Source: Lewinellaceae bacterium (GTDB lineage Bacteria; Bacteroidota; Bacteroidia; Chitinophagales; Saprospiraceae). Taken from it: a stretch of 64,000 nucleotides of DNA. The notes under the pieces were generated by a model, which had not been told where the DNA came from, did not search any database, and saw only the letters and a program-made list of their open reading frames with translations. A program made the translations under genes and the position numbers. This document shows positions 42,902 through 51,700 of the stretch, piece after piece. The stretch is from assembly GCA_020636195.1 (NCBI GenBank), contig JACJYH010000005.1, positions 248,001 through 312,000 on the forward strand, read 5' to 3'. Position 1 is the first letter of the stretch. Every line of letters begins with the position of its first letter.

Positions 42902-44821
42902 TTATGGGCATGCCGATGGTATTGAAATGATGTTTCCCAATGTTGTGATATTCACTAAGAAACATGCATTATTGCTATCTTTTAAGATGACGCCTTTTGT
43001 AGGCGAATATATGGATATATCTTCTGTCATAGAAGTTGAAAAATTTTGAAGTGGTGGCGATGTGACTTGAGTTTCTAGTTCACCATTACTTCCGATACGT
43101 AATCTAAAATGTGTGCCATTTGGAGACCTTAAAATGATCCCTTTACCCGGGTTATCGATAAATAAACTGCTACCTACCACTTTTACAGTATTTTGAGTGC
43201 CGGAAAATGGAGTGGTTTGAATTGTGCCCATGTCATCGACCGTCACTCTATATCTTTGATTTTGTGTAGAAACCAGTATAATCCCACCTGCAACAGTAGC
43301 CACTTGATAATCATTATCTATCTTTACGATTGGCTCGTATGATGATAAAAGCGATATCTTGACGGCAGCATTCACATCTATTCTACCATAGCCATACACA
43401 TTGTTAGGTACGCCTGATACACCATTGCATATTTGAGTAGAGGTGATATGAAGTGCAGTCTGTTCAAATACTTCTTCAATTTTATCTACATTTCCTTCCA
43501 AAGTTGGATTTGCGGAAAGCAAAAGTGCCACAGCGCCGGCAACATGGGGGCCGGCCATGCTTGTACCACTGTAGGATGGAAATCCTCCATTTGTGATACA
43601 TGATTTAATGCTGACTCCGGGTGCGGAAATATTTGGTTTTAATCTATTTGAATTATCAACAGTTACGGCTCCTCTGCTTGAAAAACTGGCTATAGCATCG
43701 CCGCTGTCGGTTGCTCCTACGGTAAAACTGCCTTCAAATATTGCTGCGGGATTATTGACAGTACCACAAGCAGATCCTGAATTGCCCGCAGAAACGACGA
43801 TGACGCAGCCTGCAGCACGTAAATTATTCAGCGCTGCTTCCATAGTGCTAAAATTGGATGTGTTACATCCTTCACTTGTGGGGCATCCCCATGAATTATT
43901 GATGACATGTGGCATCTTATCAGGATCACCATTGGACGGAGTACTGTTATATGGATAAGGTGCCAAAAACCACTCGAAACACTCTACATAAGTCGTCAAA
44001 GTGCCATAGCCTCTTTCCATATTTCTACAACCTATCCATTTTGCATTGGGAGCTACTCCAAATTCTTGTCCTAAATTATCCAATCCTCCTATCATAGTGC
44101 CCATGGTATGTGTTCCATGATTATTATCATCACATGGGTAGGAAAGGTTATACCCACATGGATTTGTTCCCGTGGTGTGGGAATTGTTGGCATAAATGGC
44201 GTCATGCCAATTGTAATTATGGTCAGCTGATGTGCCATTCCAGCCTTTGTACTTACTTTGTAAAGGAGAAATATCCCAAGCGTAACCCGTGTCTTGTCCA
44301 CCAACAACTATACCTTGCCCGGTAAAACCCATATTCCATACGCTTGGTGCGCCGATAAGTGTTAGATTCCATAGAGGTGATCGTGTTCCGCTATCATCCT
44401 TAATGGCTGGTGGAGTATCTAGAATTTTAAAAGTTCCGTTTTCAATGATTTGCTTGACATCATCCCTTTCAGCCAGTTGTCGTATCAATGCTAAATTACC
44501 TTTGGCATTGATAGCATTAACAATATAAAATGACTTATATTGAATGTTATTTAATGATAAGAACGCCTTGATTTCGCTTTGCGAATGATCCGCCGAATTC
44601 AATAAAGTTTCATACACATATCTGGCCTTTTCATTTTTTGTCATGGATGGGTGCAATCCTTTTAGTTCCGCTTGTTCAGATAGAACCACTACAAAATCTA
44701 ATGTAGCATCAGGAACTGAATTTAATAAAACGGGGTCAATCTTTGAAATGGACTGACCAAAGATTACTCCATTACCAAACCCTATGAAAAAAATCAATAT
44801 AAAAACGAACTTATGAAGCAT
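42902..44821 (-). CDS. Secreted S8 family (subtilisin-like) serine peptidase
   Basis: 639 aa from the ATG at 44821 (a longer frame adds 10 residues before the signal peptide). Signal peptide FVFILIFFIGFGNGVIFGQ, then an I9-type propeptide (about 25-115: DFVVVLSEQAELKGLHP...ARYVYETLLNSA). Catalytic triad: Asp in VVGGQDTGYAW (about 175), His in NNHGTHTMGTMIGG (about 233), Ser in YSGTSMAGPHVAGAVAL (about 418). The C-terminus has three repeats of about 45 residues (GGIILVSTQNQRYRVTVDD, GKGIILRSPNGTHFRLRI, TKGVILKDSNNACFLVNI) and no recognisable T9SS sorting domain. It starts 1 nt downstream of the paaA stop, inside the paa operon. Confidence 0.92.
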   Translation of the reverse strand: MLHKFVFILIFFIGFGNGVIFGQSISKIDPVLLNSVPDATLDFVVVLSEQAELKGLHPSMTKNEKARYVYETLLNSADHSQSEIKAFLSLNNIQYKSFYIVNAINAKGNLALIRQLAERDDVKQIIENGTFKILDTPPAIKDDSGTRSPLWNLTLIGAPSVWNMGFTGQGIVVGGQDTGYAWDISPLQSKYKGWNGTSADHNYNWHDAIYANNSHTTGTNPCGYNLSYPCDDNNHGTHTMGTMIGGLDNLGQEFGVAPNAKWIGCRNMERGYGTLTTYVECFEWFLAPYPYNSTPSNGDPDKMPHVINNSWGCPTSEGCNTSNFSTMEAALNNLRAAGCVIVVSAGNSGSACGTVNNPAAIFEGSFTVGATDSGDAIASFSSRGAVTVDNSNRLKPNISAPGVSIKSCITNGGFPSYSGTSMAGPHVAGAVALLLSANPTLEGNVDKIEEVFEQTALHITSTQICNGVSGVPNNVYGYGRIDVNAAVKISLLSSYEPIVKIDNDYQVATVAGGIILVSTQNQRYRVTVDDMGTIQTTPFSGTQNTVKVVGSSLFIDNPGKGIILRSPNGTHFRLRIGSNGELETQVTSPPLQNFSTSMTEDISIYSPTKGVILKDSNNACFLVNITTLGNIISIPSACP

Positions 44822-44822
44822 C

Positions 44823-45782
44823 CTATGAATATTGTATTTTCGATTGAACATCTTGTCTTTCTGCTTGCTTTTCAGCGTATGCCATTGCAGCGTCTCTTAC
44901 CCATTCTCCTTCTTCGTGGGCCTTGATTCTTGCTTCCATACGAGACTTGTTACACGGTCCGTGACCATTGACAACTCTCCAAAATTCATCCCAGTCAATG
45001 TTCCCAAAATCATAGTGCTTTCTTTCTTCATTCCATTTCAGTTCGGGATCAGGAAGTTTAATACCCAATATTTCGGCTTGTGGTACAGTCATATCAACAA
45101 ATCTTTGTCTGAGATCATCGTTGCTCACTCTTTTTATTTTCCACTTCATGGACTGCGCTGAATGTGGTGATTCACTGTCATTTGGTCCGAACATCATTAA
45201 TGATGGCCACCACCATCTATTGACAGAATCTTGAACCATTTGTCGTTGGGTTTCAGAGTTTCTGCACATGGTGAGTAATATATCATATCCTTGTCTTTGA
45301 TGAAATGATTCTTCCTTGCATATTCTCACCATTGCTCGTGCATAAGGGCCGTAGGAAGTTCGACACAATGCAACTTGATTCATTATGGCGGCACCATCTA
45401 CTAACCATCCTATAGCGCCAATATCAGACCAAGATAGAGTGGGGTAATTGAAAATACTAGAATATTTAGCTTTTCCGGAATGCAGTTGATCTATAAGTTC
45501 TGATCGAGAAATACCCAAAGTTTCAGTTGCAGAATACAAATACAGTCCATGGCCTGCTTCATCTTGAATTTTCGCTAATAATGCCAGTTTTCTCTTTAAT
45601 GAGGGCGCTCTTGTCACCCAATTGCCTTCCGGCAACATACCAACAACTTCTGAATGGGCATGTTGAGAAATTTGTCTAATCAGCGTTTGCCTGTATGCAT
45701 CCGGCATCCAATCTTTTGGTTCAATTTTTATTTCCTGATCAACTTTTTCCTGAAAATGTGTCTCTAAATTTTGTATTGCCAT
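44823..45782 (-). CDS. paaA: Phenylacetyl-CoA epoxidase subunit PaaA (catalytic)
   Basis: 319 aa. The diiron ligands are carried by ExxH motifs: KIQDEAGHGLYLYSATETLG and CKEESFHQRQGYDILLTM. PGGNW-like MLPEGNWVTRAPSLKRK and WWWPSLMMFGPNDSESPHS are characteristic of PaaA. It introduces one oxygen atom into the aromatic ring of phenylacetyl-CoA, giving the 1,2-epoxide, with electrons from PaaE. Cytoplasmic. It lies 10 nt after the tetR gene and directly upstream of the S8 peptidase gene. Confidence 0.95.
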   Translation of the reverse strand: MAIQNLETHFQEKVDQEIKIEPKDWMPDAYRQTLIRQISQHAHSEVVGMLPEGNWVTRAPSLKRKLALLAKIQDEAGHGLYLYSATETLGISRSELIDQLHSGKAKYSSIFNYPTLSWSDIGAIGWLVDGAAIMNQVALCRTSYGPYARAMVRICKEESFHQRQGYDILLTMCRNSETQRQMVQDSVNRWWWPSLMMFGPNDSESPHSAQSMKWKIKRVSNDDLRQRFVDMTVPQAEILGIKLPDPELKWNEERKHYDFGNIDWDEFWRVVNGHGPCNKSRMEARIKAHEEGEWVRDAAMAYAEKQAERQDVQSKIQYS

Positions 45783-45792
45783 GATGATGGTA

Positions 45793-46347
45793 TTATGTAT
45801 TTTTTAATGCATTTTTGATGAAATGGTTTATTTCTGCTTCAACTTTGTTTTTATTGTACTTTCCCACACTTTGATATGTTCGATTCAGGGTAGAAAGAAT
45901 TATTAAAAAAACGACGTCCAAATCAATATAGTTGAAAATGCCTTTGTCTTTGCCTTCTTGCAAAATGTCTTTGAAATTTTTTTCATACTGCGTACGCAAT
46001 TTTTTAAAGGTTGTTATATCTTTTGCTTCCATAAAGCGCCATTCATCGTTGAACACAGCAATAGATGAAGGAAATGAATAAGCAATATCCACGTGCAATT
46101 TTATGAGCGCATCAATTGATTGCTGTGGGTTATTATTATTCTGCTTCAGCTCAAGCATTCCTTCAGTAAATTGGTAGGCACATTGCATACATATTTCCTT
46201 CAGTATCTCTTGTTTTGAATTTATATGTGAATAGAGACTAGATGGCATTAGACCTACTTTTTCTGCAAGATCGCGCATACTTGTTGCACTGTAACCTTTT
46301 GATTCAAATAGGCCTGCAGCAGCATTGATGATTGTGGTTCTATTCAT
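45793..46347 (-). CDS. TetR/AcrR family transcriptional regulator (paa operon)
   Basis: 184 aa. N-terminal TetR helix-turn-helix: INAAAGLFESKGYSATSMRD, then LAEKVGLMPSSLYSHINSKQ and EIL. The C-terminal ligand domain is all-helical. It sits between paaE and paaA (5 and 10 nt gaps), so it is part of the operon. In other bacteria a TetR-type PaaR represses paa genes and is released by phenylacetyl-CoA. I infer the same role and autoregulation through the palindromes at 47435-47468. The ligand itself is not readable from sequence. Confidence 0.88.
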   Translation of the reverse strand: MNRTTIINAAAGLFESKGYSATSMRDLAEKVGLMPSSLYSHINSKQEILKEICMQCAYQFTEGMLELKQNNNNPQQSIDALIKLHVDIAYSFPSSIAVFNDEWRFMEAKDITTFKKLRTQYEKNFKDILQEGKDKGIFNYIDLDVVFLIILSTLNRTYQSVGKYNKNKVEAEINHFIKNALKNT

Positions 46348-46352
46348 AAAAG

Positions 46353-47429
46353 TTACTTTTGGTCAAAATCTATATAAATTTCAGATGTAGTAGGGTGGGA
46401 TTGACACATCAATATATATCCATTTTCTACTTCATCTGGTTCCAAAGAGTAATTGAGATCCATGTTGACATTACCTTGGATGAGTTTTGCTTTGCAGGTG
46501 CTACATACGCCACCTTTGCAGGAGAAAGGAAGGTCTGCTCCATTTTCTAAAGCAGCATCCAATAAATTTTGTCCTGCTGATGGTAGTTCAAACTCGAATA
46601 GGTCACCATCCATTTGAATAGTGACATGACTGATGAAGGCATCGGAAGTAGAGGCAGCTTTTTGGCTTGCAATTCTGGCCTTCAAACCATCGGTATTGAA
46701 TAACTCAAACTTAATTTTATGGGCATCTACACCTAGAGTTGATAATGTTTCTTTTACGTTAAAAACCATTTCATTTGGTCCACACAGCAAAAAATATTTT
46801 GTGTTCTTCACATTGACAAAGTGAGTTAATAAGGCGTTCGTCTTTGTTTCATCTATTCGACCATGAAAAATAGGAAGTCCAATCTTTTCACGAGAAAAGA
46901 TGTGATACACTGATAACCTATCGATAAACTCATTTTTAAGTCCTTCCAATGCTTCTCTGAATAAGATAGACTCAAAGTTTTTATTACCGTAAAATAAGGT
47001 TACTGTAGTCGTTTCAAAATTGAGCAAAATGTGCTTTATATGGGATAAAATCGGTGTGATACCGCTTCCGGCAGCAAAACAAACTACATTATCACCTTCC
47101 TGAACGTCAATGGTGAAACTACCTTGAGGAGACATAACTTCCAGTAAATCACCTTCTTTCAATCTTTTATTTGCAAAAGTAGAAAACAACCCATTTTCAA
47201 TTTTTTTGATAGCAACAGTATATTCATTATCTTTTGGGATAGTACAAAGCGAATACGACCGTCTGACATCTGGTCCAAGTTCAGGTGCAATAAGTGTTAA
47301 ATATTGGCCAGGAAGAAAATTGAATTGATCTTTTAATTTGGAAGGAATATCGAAGGTAACATTGACGCAAGATTTGTTATTGCGCTCAACCTTGCTCACT
47401 TTGATGGGATGAAAACTTGAAGAAGACAT
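46353..47429 (-). CDS. paaE: Phenylacetyl-CoA epoxidase reductase subunit PaaE
   Basis: 358 aa from the ATG at 47429 (the frame is open to 47669, but that extension runs through the promoter and palindromes). N-terminal FAD domain (PGQYLTLIAPELGPDVRRSY with RxYS), NAD domain (AAGSGITPILSHIKHILL, LLCGPNEMV) and a C-terminal plant-type [2Fe-2S] ferredoxin with CKGGVCSTC and a fourth Cys in LMCQSHP. It passes electrons from NAD(P)H to the PaaA diiron centre. First gene of the operon. Other possibility: an independent ferredoxin reductase, unlikely given the context. Confidence 0.93.
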   Translation of the reverse strand: MSSSSFHPIKVSKVERNNKSCVNVTFDIPSKLKDQFNFLPGQYLTLIAPELGPDVRRSYSLCTIPKDNEYTVAIKKIENGLFSTFANKRLKEGDLLEVMSPQGSFTIDVQEGDNVVCFAAGSGITPILSHIKHILLNFETTTVTLFYGNKNFESILFREALEGLKNEFIDRLSVYHIFSREKIGLPIFHGRIDETKTNALLTHFVNVKNTKYFLLCGPNEMVFNVKETLSTLGVDAHKIKFELFNTDGLKARIASQKAASTSDAFISHVTIQMDGDLFEFELPSAGQNLLDAALENGADLPFSCKGGVCSTCKAKLIQGNVNMDLNYSLEPDEVENGYILMCQSHPTTSEIYIDFDQK

Positions 47430-47434
47430 AAGTA

Positions 47435-47468
47435 CGAACATTTGTTCGCAAAGATAATCGATTATCTT
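47435..47468 (-). promoter_or_regulatory. Promoter and operator region of the paa operon
   Basis: On the minus strand TATCTTTG (47456-47449) matches the Bacteroidota -7 box TAnnTTTG. Just after it lies a perfect palindrome CGAACATTTGTTCG (47435-47448, arms of 6) that ends 5 nt before the paaE ATG. The -7 box overlaps a second perfect palindrome, AAGATAATCGATTATCTT (47451-47468). Both could be TetR-type operators. No good -33 TTG was found. Confidence 0.55.
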
Positions 47469-47808
47469 ATTGAAAGAAAAAATTTTATCATGAATCAGCA
47501 AACTAATGATTTTTAAACTATTTGATTCTAGAGCATTTGTAAAATAAATCGCATATGAAAAACGAATAGAAATACCTTGACAAGTTGTATTGGTAGCGTC
47601 TATATTTAAATTGTATTCTAAGTTTTTTTGTAATAATTCTAAATAAAAGTAAAGTATATAGGGAATCAACTGCGAGAAAATAAAAAAAAATTACGACACA
47701 TATTAAAATATATTATAATGTATATACAATTTAAAAGCAAAATGATGTAGAACATATTGTAATAATAGCATATAAACTGTGCTTGTTGAAAACCGGTACA
47801 ATAAAAGT

Positions 47809-47824
47809 TTGGCACTTATTTTGA
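47809..47824 (+). promoter_or_regulatory. Sigma-54-like -24/-12 site before the LuxR-type gene
   Basis: TTGGCACTTATTTTGA has the -24 element TTGGCAC and, after the correct 5-nt spacer, TTGA in place of TTGC. The response-regulator gene begins about 102 nt downstream. rpoN is present in this window. No activator-binding sites were identified. Confidence 0.4.
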
Positions 47825-47925
47825 TTTTTAAATGCTGGATGAGTTGTATTCATATACATCATTTGTATAGGTGGATCGCTCTCCAAACGAATTTTATTAA
47901 ATAACCTTAATTATTTCAGAAGCAG

Positions 47926-48600
47926 ATGGCATTGAGAGCTGTTATAGCTGATACGCAGAAAATGTTTGCGGAAGGTGTACAAGCGATTTTGACAGAATTG
48001 AGTATGCAGTCGATAAAGATCGTAGGAATTGCATTTTCAATGATGGAGCTCAAGAAAATGATGCATTTCCCAGTGGATGTTTTGATTATGGACATCACAA
48101 TTGCAGAGCAAGAATCTCACAAAATAATCTCTGAACTTAAAAGTGAGAATCCGAGTTTGCGAATCATTGTTTTATCCAACATCAGTGACTCAAAACTTGT
48201 TCGGCAAGCATTTATAAACGGGGCTGACGGATACGTTTTGAAATCCACACATGCCTTAGAATTGCTTGAATGCATTGATAAAGTCATGGATGGAAGCACA
48301 TTTATTGGTGAAGGATTGCGTTTAGCACCTGAGCTAGTGCAGAAAAAGAGGAAGAAGTCTGAAACATCAGAAGAATCAATGAAGTACGAGGAAAGATTTT
48401 TTCTCAAGCAGAAGTTGACAAAAAGAGAAAAGCAGATTTTGTCATTGATAGTACAATTCAAAACCACAAAAAATATTGCGGAAGAGTTGTTTATAAGTGA
48501 TCAAACTGTGGCCTCTCATAGAAAGAGAATCATGAAGAAGTTCGGTGTAAACAATACAGGAACATTGATAAAGTTTACGCTTGAACACCAATTGGTATAA
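47926..48600 (+). CDS. LuxR/NarL-type response regulator
   Basis: 224 aa. Receiver domain about 1-120: phospho-acceptor D56 in VLIMDITIA, Lys in GYVLKST; the usual acidic pair is reduced to a single Asp (IADTQKMF), so Mg2+ binding may be weaker. A charged linker (KKRKKSETSEESMKYEER) precedes a LuxR HTH: LTKREKQILSLI, then FKTTKNIAEELFISDQTVAS and HRKRIMKKFGV. No sensor kinase next to it. Regulators of this type often sit beside large T9SS adhesin genes, as here with the gene at 48730. Confidence 0.9.
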   Translation: MALRAVIADTQKMFAEGVQAILTELSMQSIKIVGIAFSMMELKKMMHFPVDVLIMDITIAEQESHKIISELKSENPSLRIIVLSNISDSKLVRQAFINGADGYVLKSTHALELLECIDKVMDGSTFIGEGLRLAPELVQKKRKKSETSEESMKYEERFFLKQKLTKREKQILSLIVQFKTTKNIAEELFISDQTVASHRKRIMKKFGVNNTGTLIKFTLEHQLV

Positions 48601-48729
48601 TAATTGTAACAGAAATAGGAAATAACTGGCATCCCCTTGCCAACCTGATATTTGCAACAGTCACCCCCGAATGAATTTGAGATGAATTTGGAATCATTTT
48701 TTAGTTTATAACTTAAATCTAATTATCTC

Positions 48730-51700
48730 ATGAAATCGGAGAATTTTACTAATTCAACCAGTATTCATCTTGGGAATTTTCTCAGAATGAGTATTTTAAC
48801 TGTAGTCTTTACAGCGTGGTATTCCGGTATGATAGCTCAAATACAGCCATGTCCTTTAGCTTGTAACAACCTTGTTCAGGTATCTATGGATGATGATTGT
48901 ATCGTTGAAATCACACCTGATATGATGCTTGAAGGCAATGGTGTTAGTCCCACTTGTAACTATGTAGTACAGGTGAAAAATCAAAGTGGTCAGCCGATCA
49001 CAATACCGGGATATTCCGGAAATAATTATGTGGACAAGAATTATGTCGGGCAAACACTTGAAGTGAAAGTGTGGCTTGGTAATAATTCATGTTGGGGATT
49101 TATTAAGCTTGAAGATAAGCTTGCACCAACCATTGATTGCCCGGATGAACCGGAAGTAGTCACATGTTGGAATCCAAGCTATCAAGCTTCGGTAAGTCTG
49201 ACAGCATTGATTGCCACTGACAATTGCGGAGGCACTTCTTATGCAACAGTTTTGTCTGATGTGGTCACAGACCTTGGATGTGACAATGACTACATTGCAA
49301 AGAGAGTGATTTCGTATCAAGCAAAGGATAAGTATAACAATACTTCTTCGGTTTGTACAAGGACAATTTACTATTCTCCAATTGGATTGGATGATATCAA
49401 ATTTCCTAAGAATTATGATGGAACACTGCATAACAGACCTCATTTAGAATGTGATGGTAACTATGCTTGGAATCCGGTGAATGTTAACACATGGGATACC
49501 AATAATTCAGGATATCCTGAGCCATCGGAAACTGGTGGTCCGTATATTAAGGACAATGCAAACATTCAAAAAGTCATTTACGGATACAAAGTGAATGTAC
49601 CTTCTACTTTTGGAGGCGCCAACCTTAATGGTTGTACTGCCGGAAACGTTGTAGGTTGGGAATACTCACTTCGCAAGGTGTTGAATGCATCAAATGTATT
49701 AGACACTTGGAGAACTGTATGCGATGGCAACGGTGGTGTTTCTGCACCCGTGGACACTTTGTATTATCCATTTATAGGAACAAATACTCTTTGTAAAATC
49801 AATACAACCTATTCAGATACAAGAATAGATATATGTGCAAAGTCGTACAAGATTTTAAGATTTTGGACTATTCTTGACTGGTGTACTGGTGAAGTGAAGC
49901 AAATGCACCAAATCATCAAAGTATTGGATGAAAAAGGTCCTGTAGCAACCATCCCAACGGATGTAACTGCACCAAGTGGAGCTTGCCAAACCAAAGTATC
50001 TTCAGTGATTTTGGCTGATCCATATTCTTGTACAGGTTCCTGGAATGCACTAGCACCTATCAATGTGTATGATTGTTCAAATTGGGATTACAGCGTAGCA
50101 TTCTTGCTTGCTGATGCCAATGGTTCAGCACCACAAAATGGATACTATGTTACTCAAGATGGTAATACAAAAGTAGTTCAACTTTCTGATGATCCAGTCA
50201 CTGGTAAAAATAGATACAGAATCGATGGACTTCCTCTAGGATGTACGTGGATTAGATATGCAGTAAGTGATGAGTGTGGAAACGTAACATATGCATTTAC
50301 TGAAATTTATGTTGACGATAAGACACCACCTGTTGCTGTTTGTGATGAGCATACAGTAGTGACATTATCAAACAATGGATGGGCTCACGTATTTGCGCTA
50401 TCATTTGATGACGGTAGCCACGATAACTGTTCTGATGTTACATTTTTAGTAAGAAGAATGGGCACAACCACTTGGGGTGACTACGTTCAGTTTGATTGCA
50501 GCGATGTTGGAAAAGATGTTGTAGTAGAACTTCAAGTCACTGACACAAACAATAATAGCAATACATGTATGGTGATAGCAACCACTCAAGATAAAGTACC
50601 ACCGGTAATCACTTGTCCGGCAAGTGTTTTGATAGATTGTCAAGCCGATACATCTGCTAATGTTTTGGGTAAACCTGTATATTCTGCTACTGCATTATCT
50701 ACACCTTATTACACCGATAACTGTCCTAATCCTAAGATGACTTGGAAAAACATAGGTGGATCATTAAATAATTGTGGCCAAGGTACCTTACTTCGTCAAT
50801 TTACAGTAACAGATAATGGAGGAAGATCTTCAAGTTGTACACAATCCATCACAGTTAAAGATTTAACTCCGTATACTGGTCCTACAAGTTTCCCTGATGA
50901 TAAAACTTTGACAGGATGTCTAAACGTGGATACTAAGCCATCAAAAACTGGTGAACCTGTTTTGGGTGCTGCAGCTTGTAGCCAAGTAGCATATACATAT
51001 GAAGACCAATTATTCCCATTTGTTGATGGAGTTTGTTATAAAATCCTGAGAAAATGGACAGTGATAGATTGGTGTAAATTCAGAGTGGATTCTGATGAAT
51101 CTACCTACATCTACCCTTCAATACCTACACTTGGTGTCAATATGTGGACTGATATCCAGGTCATAAAAGTAGTGGACACTGAAGCACCTGAGATACAAAC
51201 AACTTCAAAAGCTGATACAAATGTATTTGGTGCTGATTGCTCTGGTGAAGTTGTATTGACCAATTCTGCAAAAGATTGTACACCAGCTGGTGAGTTAGAG
51301 TGGACATACACTGTAGATATTAACAACGACAATATCGGACCACACAGAACTGGTACAACAAATGATGCATCAGGTGTGTATCCTGTCGGAACACATAAAA
51401 TTACTTGGACTGTAGAAGACAAATGTGGTAATACTGCCACTAAGACTTATACTTTCAGAGTAGTGGATGCCAAGAAGCCAACTCCATACTGTATTAGTGA
51501 ATTGACAACAGTTGTTATGCCATCTACCGGTAGTATCGCTATTTGGGCAAAAGATTTTGATAAAGGTTCTTCAGACAATTGTCCTCTACCAGGATGTGGA
51601 TTGAGATTCACATTCAATGGTGCAAAACCAGTTCAAAGTAGTGACCATTATTTCGATCAAAACGGACTTTCCACAAAAGCAAAATATGATGCAGGGTTGG

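Larger units (their letters stand above)
47430..47925. other. Divergent region between paaE and the LuxR-type gene (496 nt)
   Basis: Contains the paa operator/promoter region at 47435-47468 and a sigma-54-like site at 47809-47824. In between the sequence is very AT-rich, with runs such as AATATATTATAATGTATATA. I see no coding region or RNA gene in it. Confidence 0.55.

Noticed and set aside
47430..47669. 80-codon N-terminal extension of PaaE
   Set aside because: The frame is open, but the extension covers the -7 box and both palindromes and matches nothing in PaaE. The ATG at 47429 gives the normal length.
48627..48642. TGGCATCCCCTTGCCA upstream of the 1453-aa gene as a -24/-12 promoter
   Set aside because: GG and GC are separated by 9 nt, not 10, which sigma-54 does not tolerate. 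It is, however, an inverted repeat (TGGCA/TGCCA) that could be an operator.
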